Both the position numbers and the translations under genes were made by a program. Below, in pieces: positions 1 to 11,510 of a stretch of DNA of 64,000 nt. The notes under the pieces were generated by a model. It worked only from the letters and a program-made list of their open reading frames with translations. It had not been told where the DNA came from and searched no databases. The first letter of the stretch is position 1, and every line of letters starts with the position of its first letter. The stretch is from Cinchona pubescens (Eukaryota > Streptophyta > Magnoliopsida > Gentianales > Rubiaceae). The DNA lies in contig JANKKI010000054.1 in assembly GCA_025175665.1 (NCBI GenBank), forward strand, positions 434,001-498,000, in the 5' to 3' direction.

Positions 1-2
1 TC

Positions 3-98
3 GGGAAAGTGGCAGGGGAGATGCTTGGGAAGTCCGCCGAGGTGGGAGTGAGCGAGGAGGCGGCTTTGGTTTTGGTGGACAGTTGGAAGTGGGGCTGA
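3..98 (+). CDS. Possible C-terminal end of an unidentified gene (partial, cut by window edge)
   Basis: The first 98 bases are much more GC-rich than the DNA that follows and hold an open frame of 31 codons ending in TGA at 96-98. The tail is acidic and alanine/valine-rich and ends in SWKWG. I do not recognise the family. The sharp drop to AT-rich, stop-filled DNA after 120 fits a 3' coding end followed by UTR. The minus strand is also open here, so this could instead be the 5' end of a gene on the other strand. Confidence 0.3.
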   Translation, partial: GKVAGEMLGKSAEVGVSEEAALVLVDSWKWG

Positions 99-120
99 GA
101 CTATGAAGGTGAGCAAGGCA

Positions 121-1616
121 GGGTATATACTTCGGAAATTCTACCAACCAATTATATGGCAAGGTATATACTTAATTGAATTTAATTGGCAATATTTTCT
201 TCAAAATTGATTTAAAAACTAATTAAGTCAAGTATGGAGTATTATTTTAATATAATAGATTCACTTGAGGTAGATTCTATAAATTTAAAATTTATATGTA
301 AAATGTTTAAGTTATTTAAGTTAAATTTAAACAGAATTTGATAAAAATTCATTTAGATTCGATTTTGAATATAAACAAATTAGTTTTGGAATGTATTTAC
401 TATTTCACGAGACTATCAAACGCGTTTAAACCTTGTTACAATCATATAATTAATCCTTTTTCTTTTATTTGGGATATTTCTTGAAGGTAATTCTTGTATA
501 CCAAATTGCATATAAAATATGTATTAGTATTAGGGTATGTAATTGGTGTACTGATATTTTGATTTGATTAGAGATTTTCGATTTCACTTTTTATTATATA
601 CAAATAAATACTTAACAAAATTTTAACAATTTAATTAATAATGTAACAAAAAGTGAGATAAAGTATTGAGCAAAAGATCTTGTGGCACTCACCCGGTCAT
701 CGGTCGCTGTTTGGGAGAGAGTGTTCTATTCTGTTTTGTTCTCTTTGGGAAACTTGAATGAACAATCAATGCCCCAATAATTATGTGCCATTTTTCGCAT
801 TGGTATGTTTAAGGAAGTTTTATCTCAATATGCCCCTTTACTTTTAAACTACTAAGTTTTGGAACACCTAATGCGTTTGTAATTTAAGAAAAAAAATTTG
901 TGACTTAAATTTATTAAGAAGTTGTTGACAATTCAAAATTAATTAGAGATCATTTTCTTATATTCATCGTTTTTCTATTAAATTAACTTTAATGAAGTTT
1001 GACAACAAAATGCGTTTTAGGAGATATGACACTTTTTCTATACTATATTAATCATGAGTTCGAATTATTAGAAAGTATAAGAGACAAAATGTGAGTTTTT
1101 TTATTTTTTAACAACTTTCATGAAGTAATTAACAAACTTACGGGATTTATGTGAAAACTAAATTGATTTTTGTCTTCATTTATAGCTTTACTTGAAATGA
1201 TTTTTAGTATATTGCAAGGGACGAATGCACCATCCTTAGATTATCCAGTCCAACTTAACTCATTTTTCGAGAAATGATCTTCCTATATTCTTTCATGAAA
1301 AATGTCTACAAATTAGAGTGCTAAAGATATAGTCTGAATCTTCATTCTTTCTACTCATTGGCCTCCAAACTAAAAAATTAAGGTCTAGACCACCCAATAA
1401 TATCTCGTTTTTATGCCACAAGATAACAATTAATAAGGGGGTTTAATATGGTAAGTGGGGGGCAAAATATTGTATCCAAAGGGAATCAATCAATCAATAA
1501 TTCTTAAATACCCCCTTAATTACCTTTCAAATCCAACCCACTTCAGAATTGGATCTTTAAAGGAGGAAATATGGGGATTAAACTGCTTCTTGATTGGAAA
1601 TCAACAATATTTTAAA
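121..1616. other. AT-rich intergenic DNA, no gene seen
   Basis: Stops are frequent in all six frames and there is no codon-like composition. I see no recognisable RNA gene or domain. It is probably the flank of the partial gene at the window start plus intergenic DNA. Confidence 0.6.
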
Positions 1617-2575
1617 GGGTTAATTAATTACACTTTATTCACTCCCTTGAACCTAGACATCAGTTACACTTTGCTTCCTGAACTTTAAAAATGTACACTT
1701 TGCCCTCTTTAAAAAATTCCATCATATATAATTACAAAAAAATTATGTGGACATTTACTTTTGACATTAGTACCTTTCAAACATTTGTAGACAATTATTA
1801 TATTCCTTTTTATTTCATTTTTAATGATTCCATATAATATATTTTTATTTCGTAAGAATAATAAAAAATTTTATCACATTTTTCTTAATAAAATTATATA
1901 TTATTTTTCCTCATTTCTAAAACCAATGCTCTTAGATCAGATATTTTACACTACTTTTTCTTCAATTTTTTTTGCAAGATTTAAACATTATTAAAATAAA
2001 ATAATTATTTTATTTCTTTTATTTATATAAATGATTATATTAAAAATAAAATAAGTAAGTAGATTTATTTTATTTATATAAATGATTTTATTTTTACACA
2101 TTTTATATTTAACAAAAAAAAATTGTAAAAAAATAAAAAATTTTGCATGTTTTTTGATGTCGTTCAAAAAATATACTTATTTAGTTAAAAGATAATTCTT
2201 CTTGAAAAATAAAAATGAACAAAAAATAATTGTAAAAAAACTCCTTTTTTGTATTTAGATGAACAAAATAATGTATAAGTTGATTAAAGAAATTTGACAA
2301 TTCATAAAATTCTACTTATAGTCCCAAAATAAAAAATAAATAGATAAATAAAAAGAATGTGTGAAATCATTAGAAATTAATTAAAAGTAGAATAATTTTG
2401 AACACAAATTGTTGGAGGACATTTTTATTAAAAGAAATATCTACATCATATTTTTATAATTATTTATATGATAAAATATTTTAAGTGGGGCCAAGGTATA
2501 CATTATTAAGGTTCAAGGGACAAAGTGTAACTATAATGTAGATTCAAGGAGGTAATGTTGGAGGTGCCATTTAGT
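1617..2575. mobile_element. MULE-like MITE with long terminal inverted repeats
   Basis: The left end begins GGGTTAATTAATTACAC and contains CACTCCCTTGAACC. The right part contains the inverted counterpart GGTTCAAGGGACAAAGTGTA followed by a second inverted match (GATTCAAGGAGG). The inverted arms are roughly 80 bp with several mismatches. The interior is AT-rich and non-coding. The same terminal sequence occurs in the element at 51871-52213. The right boundary is eroded, and I could not fix a target duplication. Confidence 0.6.
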
Positions 2576-2938
2576 TTTGATCTTTTAACGTAATTATTTC
2601 TATAATTACCAATAAAGAAAACCTAAGTCCTTTTTTTTTTTTACCTAAACTAACTTAGTTGGTTTGTGGCCACAAAATATTATTTCAACAAAAGCACCAA
2701 ATTATTTGGATACATATATATTACAAAAAGATATAAAATTCTTTTATTAACTTTTTATTTTAATTATGTGAACAATTTAATTTCATACAATAATATGAGT
2801 ATGTTTTTTTAAAAAAAATAATGTTTATGACCTGATTTAGAACCTATAGTTTGGCCAGAGGTCAAATCTATAATCTTCCTAGATTAGTTTTTATACAGCC
2901 AAGAAAAGGCACAGTATAAGTTTAGAAAGACAATATGT

Positions 2939-2958
2939 CAATCAATCAATCAATCAAG
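2939..2958. repeat. Short (TCAA)n microsatellite
   Basis: About five TCAA units in a row. A shorter run of the same motif is at 1484-1498. Confidence 0.7.
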
Positions 2959-3106
2959 ATACCTGTATGAATTAACTTAATTGGCTCCTCTCAGATCAAA
3001 TATTATGTTATGCATTGCATATACAATCCCTTATCGTTAGTTAGGACGGAAGGAAATAGAAGGAAGAGAAGAGAAAAGAAGACAAAATAAAAGGAAGAGC
3101 AGAGAA

Positions 3107-3220
3107 ATGAAGGAAAATTTAGAATCTTTTCATAAATTTTTATTTTGGTTAGTAATTACTGGATCCAGTAATTACTCACCAAAATAAAAATTTATGAAAA
3201 GATTCTAAATTTTCCTTCAT
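3107..3220. repeat. 114-bp nearly perfect loopless palindrome
   Basis: Two 57-base arms meet at GGATCC (3161-3166). The reverse complement of 3107-3163 matches 3164-3220 at all but one position (A versus C in the TTACT-ACC segment). Immediately after the right arm a degenerate direct copy of the centre appears (ATCCAGTAGTTACTC, from 3224). There is no spacer loop, so the transcript of either strand would fold into a long, almost perfect hairpin. It could be a fold-back MITE end, a small-RNA-producing inverted duplication, or an assembly or cloning artefact. Confidence 0.85.
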
Positions 3221-3699
3221 TTTATCCAGTAGTTACTCCTCAACCAATAAGAGTATGTTATTTGAAATGTAGAATCTATTTTTCGGCTCTCTTGTTTTCA
3301 AAAAATATGAGTCATATACTCTAAATGGAAGGCTCCTTTGATTGAAGAGCAACTACTAGACCGACATAAAATTTATCGAATTTTTTCTTTGTTGGAGAGT
3401 TTTAAATGAATGAAAAAGAAGATAAATGGAGAGATATGAAGGGATAAAATTAAAGAAAACTTTCTTTCTACAAGTGAGATAGAGAGAAAGGAAAATTTTA
3501 ACTTTCTTACTACTAATTATGATATATCATATTTATCTTTTAAATATAATATAATAATATAAAAAACAATGACACTTTAATAAAAAATTAATATTAATAA
3601 AATTTTCCTTTCAAAATTCTTAAACAATTTTGAAGGAAACTTTTCTCTTCTCCCCACTCTTATTAAAACTTTCCTTTATTGAAGAACTTGTATTTGTAA

Positions 3700-3940
3700 C
3701 CGGTCTAGACTATTGAAGTGTTGGATCCATGCCTACCAAAGAGTGTATTTGCTAAACTATTCAAACACGCAGATATCATTGGACGAAAATTGGCATCAAT
3801 ACCAACTTGTGAAGAGGGTGGGCAATTGCATCCGTTCACTTACAAATTTTGAAAAATTACAGATTAGACTATCTGGGATCTTGGCTCTGCCTCTAAAAAT
3901 GGGATTGGAAACAAACAAAGATCCTCTTCATTTGCAGGTA
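3700..3940 (+). pseudogene. Unassigned exon-like fragment ending at a donor-like site
   Basis: About 240 bases here are less AT-rich than their surroundings and stay open in one frame (3713-3967) up to CATTTGCAG followed by GTAAAT at about 3938, which looks like an exon/intron border. A second frame gives sensible peptide in the first half, which suggests a frame break. I recognise no domain. It may be a decayed exon of a host gene or chance. Confidence 0.25.
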
Positions 3941-3969
3941 AATAAAAAAATTACTATTTACTCTTAAAA

Positions 3970-5746
3970 AATAAATTTTAAAAATATATTTATAAAAATC
4001 AAAATCGTTCATAATTTAAATCATATTTTATATAAATGTCTTGCAAAATATCACAAAAAATAATCATATTTTACCGTTTGATTAAATTACTTTATATTTC
4101 ATTAAAATTTAAAAATTTCGGTATAGTTCAAAAATAAAATATAATTCAACAGTGAAATTTTTTTTGAATGGATTGATTTTGAATATGATAATCTACTCAA
4201 TAAGATAAAATTAATGATATGTTTTGATTATTTTTTAAAGTTTTATTTATTTTGATATAGGTAAATGGTCAATAAATAGAGAGAAATTAATTATCCGATT
4301 GGATACTAACACTTATATAGCAGTAGAAACTAATTTTAAATTTATTGGTTAGAATATGATTTTCTAGAAAATAAAGCAAAACAAAGGTGTTGGATAACTC
4401 TTTTTTTTTTTTTGTACATGATATGAGCTGTCTCTTATGGAAAGCATGCTCCATGTGTGTGGCAAACATCCGCTGGACTAACTTACGCAATTACGTGCTT
4501 TTGACTGTTGCTAAATACTGATTCAAATTTTAATTAAATTGATCAGATTTCTTTGTATGAAAAGGTTGTAGCGGAAACAAATTTCTGGTTGATAGTTTAG
4601 ACAAGTGAAACAAATTTAGGATATCTATGAAGAAAATACTACTATAAATTAATTTTGGACTCTAACTGTAAACTTTACGATTAAAATTAAATTTTATAAA
4701 ATATTGTTTACATCATCTGATATCATAGATTCCATAATATTTAATCTATATTACAGGATTTACAAATGTGAATATAGACTAGGTGTATTTACATATTTAG
4801 ATCTTGTATAAGTCATTTTTAATATAGTCTATAATCTTATACACATCTAGATGTGTATTTATCGTGTAAACTCTTAATATATCATTGTAGACTCTGTAGT
4901 GTAACATTATATATTATGAAATCTCTGATATCATTTAGATGTAAACAACAAGAGATAAGTTGTTATGAGATTACCTTGTTAAGTAATTGTACTATTTAAG
5001 TATTGACCTAATAAAATATGTTCTCGTTGCACAATTTTTTAAGAGGTTATATGAATGTACAATTGCGAAATAGGGCAAATTATCCCACAATCTACTAAAC
5101 TTTTATATTTGGATACTTTTGACCATAGCATTATTAAATGTATATATCTATACGTTAAATTTTTTTAAAATATTTATTTTTGGTCAATCTATCTAAATTT
5201 TTGTTAAATCTAACAAGATAAGGGATAATTTTGTCATTTTATCATTTTACCTTTACGTTCATTTTATTTTCAGTACTACCCTCGCAAAATGATGTACTTT
5301 TACAAATCAGCACTACGTCTGTCTCCATGTCCACCTCCCCCATCACTTCTCCCCGGTACTCATTACTCTGCCCTTTCCCGCCACCCCTCCACCATCCCTT
5401 TTATTTTAAAATCCATCATCCCTCCGACATAGTCACACAGTCCTCTCTTCCTCTGCCGCAAATGCTCCTATCTCCTCCCACGCACACTCTCCCGTAAAGC
5501 CCTTCCCCTTCCTCCATATATATGTCCACCACCCTCTCTCCATCCCATGTCCCTTCCCACGCAAATCCCTCCTTCGCCACCTTTACAACATATCTGAAAC
5601 AGGCAATATGTGATTTTTTTTTGACAATCAAACAATTGATTTTATTAAGGATCAAAATTAGCCATGTAACATGACTGCACACTTGCGGGTGATTCAGTAA
5701 ACCACAATTCTTTTAATGTTCACCATGTGAATGGGAAGGGTATTTG
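3970..5746. other. AT-rich intergenic DNA with a pyrimidine-rich block
   Basis: No gene is recognisable. From about 5325 to 5585 the plus strand is strongly C/T-rich (tracts such as CCACCCCTCCACCATCCC). This opens overlapping frames on both strands that have low-complexity composition and no domain, so I do not call them genes. Confidence 0.5.
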
Positions 5747-5754
5747 CTTGTAGG

Positions 5755-6351
5755 TAGGACTATCAATGGGTTGGGTCGATCCGAATTCGACCCATCCGAC
5801 CAGACAAATAAAGGGTTGAACCTTATATTAAAATGACTTGAGTTGAGTTTGGACCTAAATATTATGCCCAACTTAAATGTGAGCCGAGTTTGGGGTTCAC
5901 AAGGTTCAACTCGAACCCTAAAATCTGCCTCTAATAAGTATATATATATATATGTATATAAACACTGTATATTAATTAATCTATTAATTAAGTAAACTCT
6001 CATCTTAATAGTCATAATAATTTATTTGATTTTTTTTTTCAACTTTTGTATGTGTAGATATTATTAATTCTTGAGAAATTATTGTTTTTCATATTTTAGT
6101 TGTTAGTGTTGAGACTTAAGACAATCTTTTTATATTTTGTCTCCTAATTTCTTAACTTTCAATAATGTATGTACTGTAAACTTGGGTAAGTTCAATTAAG
6201 GCTCGAAATCCTAATAATTTTGTGAGTCGAGTATGAACTGCATGTTTGTAAGCTTACCTTAACCCGATTAAGGTTCACAGCCCGACTAATTTTGTGAGAT
6301 GAGTTTGGATTTTTGCAAAATCTGGCTCACAAAATTCAATTGACAGTCCTA
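5755..6351. mobile_element. hAT-like MITE, 597 bp
   Basis: The left end TAGGACTATCAAT and right end ATTGACAGTCCTA are inverted repeats of each other with one mismatch, in the style of hAT termini (TAGGnnTGTCAAT). The flanks carry a 7-of-8 duplication: CTTGTAGG at 5747-5754 and CTTGTAGA at 6352-6359. An 8-bp duplication is the hAT hallmark. The interior has subterminal repeats around GGTTCAAC/GAGTTTGG and a short (TA)n run at 5940, and no transposase. Confidence 0.75.
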
Positions 6352-6884
6352 CTTGTAGACAAATAAAGATCTTTGCAATAGTTCTAGTGTGATACTTTGT
6401 CTTCAAAATGAGTGATGATAGAATATAGACTAAATTGGTGTCGTTTGATTTGGTGTTATATTGTGTATATTTGAACTTTTAGTCTGTGAATTGTGCGTGT
6501 TTTACTGATATGAGGAGAAGAGAAATTAGTGTGTAGTGTAAAACTACGTAGTTTTAGTGAAAACACAATAAAAATAAAATAGAAAATAAAATAAAATAGT
6601 GAAATGACATATTTAGCCCTTGTACTGTTAGGTTTAACGGCAAATTTTGACAGAATGATAAAAAATATACAATTTAAAAAATTTAATGAGTAAATTAATA
6701 CATTCGATAATTTGATGCCCAAATGTATACAAATTTAAAAGTTCAATGAGTTGTAGGGTAGTTTGCCTTTCAAAATATATCAACTAGTTAAAGGGGCAAA
6801 ATGAATAAAACTTTGAGCACTTTTAAAGAGGTGAATATGAAACCTATTCAAACTGGTACTTCAGCAAGTCAACGAGTGTGTCGA

Positions 6885-7420
6885 TGATGCCTTCCCTCGA
6901 TGGGAATACTTAAGATTAATTTTGATGTAACAATCTTCAAAAACATGAATTGGCATGGTATTGGCATATTATTGCGGGATCATAAGTGTTGTTTTATTGC
7001 AAGATTGATTGGATGAATTGTAGGTGTGGTAAATTCAAAGATAACAGAGCTCATTGCTGCAAGAAGAGCATTGGAAATGGGGGTTGAACTTCAATTATGG
7101 GATTTTATGTTAGAGGTAGATTCAAGGAATGTGATCTCAGCAATTAACCAAGATGAGGAAGATTTGTCTGAATGGGGGGGATATTGAAGGACACAAAGAG
7201 TTGGATTCAAGTTTTGCAAGTTTCTAGAGTCTTATGTATTAAAAAGGAGGAGAATAAATTAGCCCATTGTTTGGCAAAAAAAAGCCATTAATACTATTCA
7301 ATAGGAAGTGTGGTATGAAATTCCACCTGATAATATAAGGCGAATCTACTTGGTCGATCTGATTACTTAACAAATTACTTGTCGTTTCTTTTCAATAAAA
7401 AATAAATAAAAGAAAAGAAA
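6885..7420 (+). pseudogene. LINE-derived RNase H-like domain remnant with A-rich tail
   Basis: The translation shows the plant RVT_3/RNase H-like domain: KINFDV at the start with the first acidic residue, GIGILLRDH, then TELIAARRALEMG with the second acidic residue, and LEVDSRNVISAIN with the third. The end is ENKLAHCLAKK, the usual N-x-x-AH-x-LA motif. One TGA interrupts it after LIG, and frame breaks flank both ends. The A-rich segment at about 7397-7421 resembles a LINE 3' tail. No endonuclease or RT portion is nearby, so this is a 5'-truncated insertion or an isolated RNase H-like gene relic. Confidence 0.7.
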
Positions 7421-7887
7421 TATGGCCTCTAAATTCCGGGGGCATATAATTTCTAAATGTGTCCATGCATTTCTACGTAAGTAGTTTGGGCAGAGTTGGT
7501 GGGTAGACTAGTGGAGAAAAGGGTGGCTAGGTTTGGTGAGGGTGGGGGGTTTAAAACGAAAAAAAGAAAATAGAACTTTTTTTTTTTTTTCCTTTTACTC
7601 TTTTCATGATTGCAAAATAGAACTATTAATTAACAGGAGAATCTGAACAACAACAAAAATCCCTTTGAACACAAGAAATAATTGCAGCTTTAATCCTTGA
7701 TGAAGTCATTCATTCAAGTACTAGTTCAGTTTGAATTGTTTTTAGATTTTATTATTGTCCAAATATTATTTTTTAAATAATTTTTAATACTTATTTTAAA
7801 TAATGTTTTGAATAATATTCTCAGCAATAATTTTCTAAACGGGATCAATTTATTACTTTCAACATGTTAATATTTTGAATAGATATG

Positions 7888-8440
7888 TGTTAGATTGTTT
7901 AATTTATATATACATGTCTTAGATAAACTTACTGATTTTTTTAACATATCGAGATTCATTAGCAATGCTATAGTAGCAGAATGTCTTATGTTTAGGTTTA
8001 TATAGAGACTCTTCTTGTATCGTTGTAAACACATATTCAATTTACAAAAATGTTTACATGATATCAGAGCTATTCCAATAGCTCTCTACTGTATTTTCTT
8101 TATAACGAGAATTCAAACCCCTTATTTTTTATCCAGTAATCACCAAATAACAATGGCATGAGTTATATCTGTTTATCCTTTACAAGATATGACTTATTCA
8201 TATTTTTTATACCATGTTGTTATAAGGGGAATTTCCAACGTAATGCAGCATCAACCCATTGGTACACCAAAACAATACAAAACCTGGATTGTTAGTCGAA
8301 CAGGTTGAATAATTTTTATAATTATTTAGAATTGAAAAAAATAATAAGTACATCGCCAAATTTTGTTGGTAAAATATCTTTTTCACAAAATTGTGATTTT
8401 ATTTTTGATGCAGTTGCTTCTAATCACTTGATTTTCTAGC
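7888..8440 (+). mobile_element. Truncated Copia element: 5' LTR, primer-binding site, gag/protease scraps
   Basis: The 171-bp segment 7888-8058 begins TGTTAG and ends TTTACA. It is followed at once by TGATATCAGAGC (8059-8070), a one-base variant of the tRNA-iMet primer-binding site TGGTATCAGAGC. Downstream, broken frames include DAVASNH at about 8411-8431, a decayed form of the Copia protease motif D-S-G-A-S-x-H. No second LTR is seen. The element is cut off on the right by the MITE starting near 8437. Confidence 0.6.
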
Positions 8441-8923
8441 AAATCACTTAAATAATCCTTCAGTAAATATTGAATATTTTCATTGAAATCGAAATAGTTG
8501 TTCAACTTAAATTTTAGCTAATTTAGTCCCTCAACTAATTATTTGTGCCAATTTAGTCAATATTTAGTTTTTTTTCTTCAAAGAGGATCTATAGTGGGAT
8601 CTATAGTGGATCGCTACTTACCTCCTTGGTGATTTGAACCATCACCTAGGTCATAGGGGAAGTATAGTCTTACTATTTAGACTACACTTTATTGCCATTC
8701 AATCCCTATTTGGTTTTGCCTTCCAAAACACAAGTTTTTATCAATTGCATCACCCACAATTACATCACTGACCATCCCTGTTCACCAAAAGGATACAAAA
8801 ATCTTATTTTTGGGTAGATAGCCAAATAAAGATTAGTTAATGGACTAAATAAGTTAAAATTAAAATTGAGAGATCATTTCAAATTAAATGAAAAACTTGG
8901 AGGACTATTTAGATGATTTAACC
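8437..8923. mobile_element. MULE-like MITE carrying a SINE
   Basis: The left arm (AAATCACTTAAATAATCC, later ATTTAGTCCCTCAACTAATT) is matched in inverted orientation by the right arm (AATTAGT... region at about 8830, ending GGACTATTTAGATGATTT). The arms are roughly 90 bp. The spacer holds the tRNA-like segment annotated separately. It belongs to the same broad class as the elements at 9022 and 49481 (TTTAGTnnnTnAAC-type subtermini). Confidence 0.55.
8590..8705 (-). repeat. tRNA-derived SINE-like sequence inside the MITE
   Basis: Read on the minus strand, GTAGTCTAAATAGTAAGAC resembles a worn A box, and GGTTCAAATCACC about 45 bases later is a good B box (consensus GGTTCnAnTCC). Both come just before AAGGAGGTAAGTAGCGATCC. 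A related copy is at about 35895-35975 (+). It is not a functional tRNA, since no acceptor stem pairs. Confidence 0.45.
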
Positions 8924-9021
8924 TAAAGGTAATCCCTAGCTACTAACATATATGGTAGTGTAACAGTAACCTCAGTCAGACTTATGGGCTGTGAATCAAA
9001 AAGTTGTTAGAGGAAACAAAA

Positions 9022-9331
9022 GGGTGAATAACATAAATAATCATTCAATTTTTTTATTAAGGACAAAATGGTTATTTTAGTCAATTTAATTATTCAATTA
9101 AATATTTGTAAGTAATTTAGTTCCTATTCGATTTCACCGCCCAAATTATAAGATTTTGTTTTTTTCGTGTCGTGGCCAAGGGTAGTCAATGGTGTGATTA
9201 TGAGCGGTGTGATTTTCTGTTGTATTTTGTGCGGCAAAACTAAATATTGAATAATTAAATCGACTAAAATTTAAGTTAAGGAATCATTTTGATTTTAATA
9301 AAAAAGTTAAGAGATTATTTGATTTGTGAGG
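9022..9331. mobile_element. Small MULE-like MITE
   Basis: The left end reads GGGTGAATAACATAAATAAT and the right end inverts to CCTCACAAATCAAATAATCT. Matching continues inward through a T-rich stretch and AAAATG. It is about 310 bp, non-coding, with terminal sequence related to the MITEs at 8437 and 49481. Confidence 0.5.
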
Positions 9332-10019
9332 TATATATATATGGAGAGAGAGCGCAATATTTGCACAAAGAGAATATACAAAAGGTCCAAAATCGTTGAT
9401 TTTTTTCACTCCTTTAATTAAAATTATAGTCAAATACTTTACATCCTAGGATGGAAGAAGCAGATTTTTTTCTCAGGATCAATTTCCCTCAGGTGGCCAA
9501 TTGGGAATCAACCAAATAACCTTGAAACAGTTAAATTTTCAAAGAAACTCCATCAGTTTACTGTGCGATTGATCATCATCTGCTTTCTGCTTTATATAGA
9601 GGAAAATAAACTCTAAAGTTGAAGCTTCCTGTGAGAGCAAACTGAAAAGCTGCCAGAATTTTGGAATTTAAATAAATTGGGTCATCAACTTCAGCCCTTG
9701 AAAAAGTTTCTAGCAGGATTTTGGGCCAACAATTCTCAAGACATGATCTACCAATATCTTTCAGCCAAAACCACTAGGCACTAGACCAAAATGTTTGAAC
9801 CAAATATTAATAGCCGACAACTTAGGGTGAAAATTTTTTTTGCTACTCACTTTACATCGCGGAATGAATATTCTAGACTATTGAATGATTGAAACGTAAT
9901 GGAACTCCCACTGCTTTCAATCATCGCAACTGTTGTGATGTCTAATCCGCATTACATAGTAAATAGGTAAGACTTACTCCTTAGAACTGAGGTCTCACAT
10001 TCAACTATTTAAGGCTCAA
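9332..10019. other. Intergenic DNA with a small dispersed repeat
   Basis: No gene is seen. The stretch at about 9838-9975 (ACTTTACATCGCGGAATGAA onward, including ATTGAATGATTGAAA) recurs in diverged form at 45733-45860. It is a low-copy dispersed repeat of unknown class with small internal inverted motifs. Confidence 0.4.
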
Positions 10020-10021
10020 AC

Positions 10022-10497
10022 ATGGGCGGATTTACGGTGGGAGCACTACAAGTCCACAAAATTTTCTATTGTATTGTGTATATATGTTTGTATAATTTGA
10101 AATATTGTCTTGTACCCCCACTATAATAAAAAAAAATTCGTTTTGCCCCCACAAAAATAATAAAATATAGAATTATTAGCCTTGATGCCAAAAAAATCTT
10201 TCTCTCTTGTATAACTTTTTCAATAATTAGTAGCGAACTCCAATTTCAACATTTCTTCTAAAGGTCCATTATCTAACTTCTTACAAAAAATCACAATCAT
10301 CTTCTTCATTTTTACTAAAAGTTCTTTCTAAATTTTTTAGTTCCAAAAATCAAATTAAGCACCAACTTCATCTTCTTATCATTACTTCAAAGAAACAAAA
10401 TTTCACCTTTTTATCCAAGTATAATCTCATAACTAAACTGTTTCACCATTCAAAACTTACATGTGCCCCATTGAATTATAATTCTGACTCCGCCACT
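10022..10497. mobile_element. TIR element of the GGCGGA type (non-autonomous)
   Basis: The left end CATGGGCGGATTTACGG is inverted at the right end as TCTGACTCCGCCACTG. This GGCGGA(G/T)nnA terminus is common in plant non-autonomous DNA elements. The interior repeats a CCCCCAC-type motif (10111 and 10146) and has no open frame. A partial relative (GAGGCGGATCTACC) is at about 56171. Confidence 0.45.
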
Positions 10498-10555
10498 GGG
10501 CTCAACTGTCTAACCTCACTAGATTGTGCTACACTTATAGTTGCTAAGTACTTAG

Positions 10556-11398
10556 GAGGCGCTTGGTTTGTGTTCTGGAATTGGTATTGAGATTGAAATT
10601 ATAGATGATAGATGATATGTTGGTACGAGTATAAGTCCCTGATATCATTACAATAATTGCTGCCGAGTATACATTCTAGAATGGCTTTATAAATAAAATT
10701 TTATATTTTATACAAAAAACTTCTTCTTTTCTTTTTTTTTTTTTTCATTCCACCTAATTATGATACAGATCTACATACTAATTGTGGTGAGAATGTCGTC
10801 ATTTTCATCTTACAAATAACTGATAATTTTTACCATCATCATCAATCGTAGCAATTTCTAAAAATAAATAATATTTATCATTGGAGGAGGAGAGAGCAAG
10901 TGGCAGAGAGAGAAAAGGAATAGGGGAAGAGATGGGAGAAGGGGACATAGGTGGATGAGGTAGAAGAGAAAGAGAAAGAAGGAGGGGGTTGCAAGGAGGA
11001 GAATGGGGGATGAGGTTTGTAGGGCCAAGAAGGGGGATGATATTTCCTGAGATTGAGAAGGAAGAGGAAGAAGGGAAATTGGCTTGCCAGGATTACTATG
11101 AGGCTTTGGATATAGAGGCCATGGAAAGGGGAAGGGGGAGGAGTGGTCAGAGCCATGGAATTGGAGGAAGGGATTAACAGTAACCTTTTATTATTATTTT
11201 TTTTATTTGTGTTGCTTTCTTTTTCAATGTTGGGAATCAAATGTGGTTTTTGTCAAAATCTACCAATTTACTTGGGTATTAGAAAATGTTAGTTTTTTAG
11301 AAATGATTTAAAAATTTGATTCCTATAGTATAAGCAGCTTAAATGTGATTGATTCTAATTTCCAATTTTGATACTTTTAACCAAGCATTCCCTAGTTT
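10556..11398. mobile_element. TIR element with GCTTGGTT ends and a purine-rich core
   Basis: The left GGAGGCGCTTGGTTTG pairs inversely with the right AACCAAGCATTCCCTAG. Matching extends inward (GGAATTGGTATTGA against CCAATTTTGATACTTT). The core, 10880-11176, is strongly purine-rich on the plus strand. It opens overlapping frames on both strands (120 codons minus, 62 codons plus) with no domain I recognise. The plus frame has normal-looking composition in its middle (EEEEGKLACQDYYEALDIEA), so a captured gene piece is possible. Confidence 0.5.
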
Positions 11399-11505
11399 AT
11401 GCACTTCTCTAACACCAATTGGTAAGACCTATTAATAACTTTCAATTTTAAACGATTGTGCCAAAATGCTTATGTGAAATTATTAGAAACTCATATTCTA
11501 GGATG

Positions 11506-11510
11506 TTATA
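11506..11510. repeat. Target-site duplication (TTATA), left
   Basis: It is identical to 25880-25884 and flanks the outer ends of the Gypsy element exactly. Confidence 0.85.

Noticed and set aside
5231..5682. Two 88-codon frames on opposite strands
   Set aside because: They arise from a C/T-rich low-complexity block and have no domain, splice sites or flanking gene structure.
8590..8705. Functional tRNA gene
   Set aside because: A and B box-like motifs are present, but there is no pairing acceptor stem, anticodon arm or terminator, so a SINE remnant is the better reading.
10878..11240. 120-codon minus-strand open frame, one of the longest outside transposon and host-gene remnants
   Set aside because: It is the complement of a purine-rich tract inside a TIR element, giving low-complexity P/S/F-rich peptide with no domain and no conserved start context.
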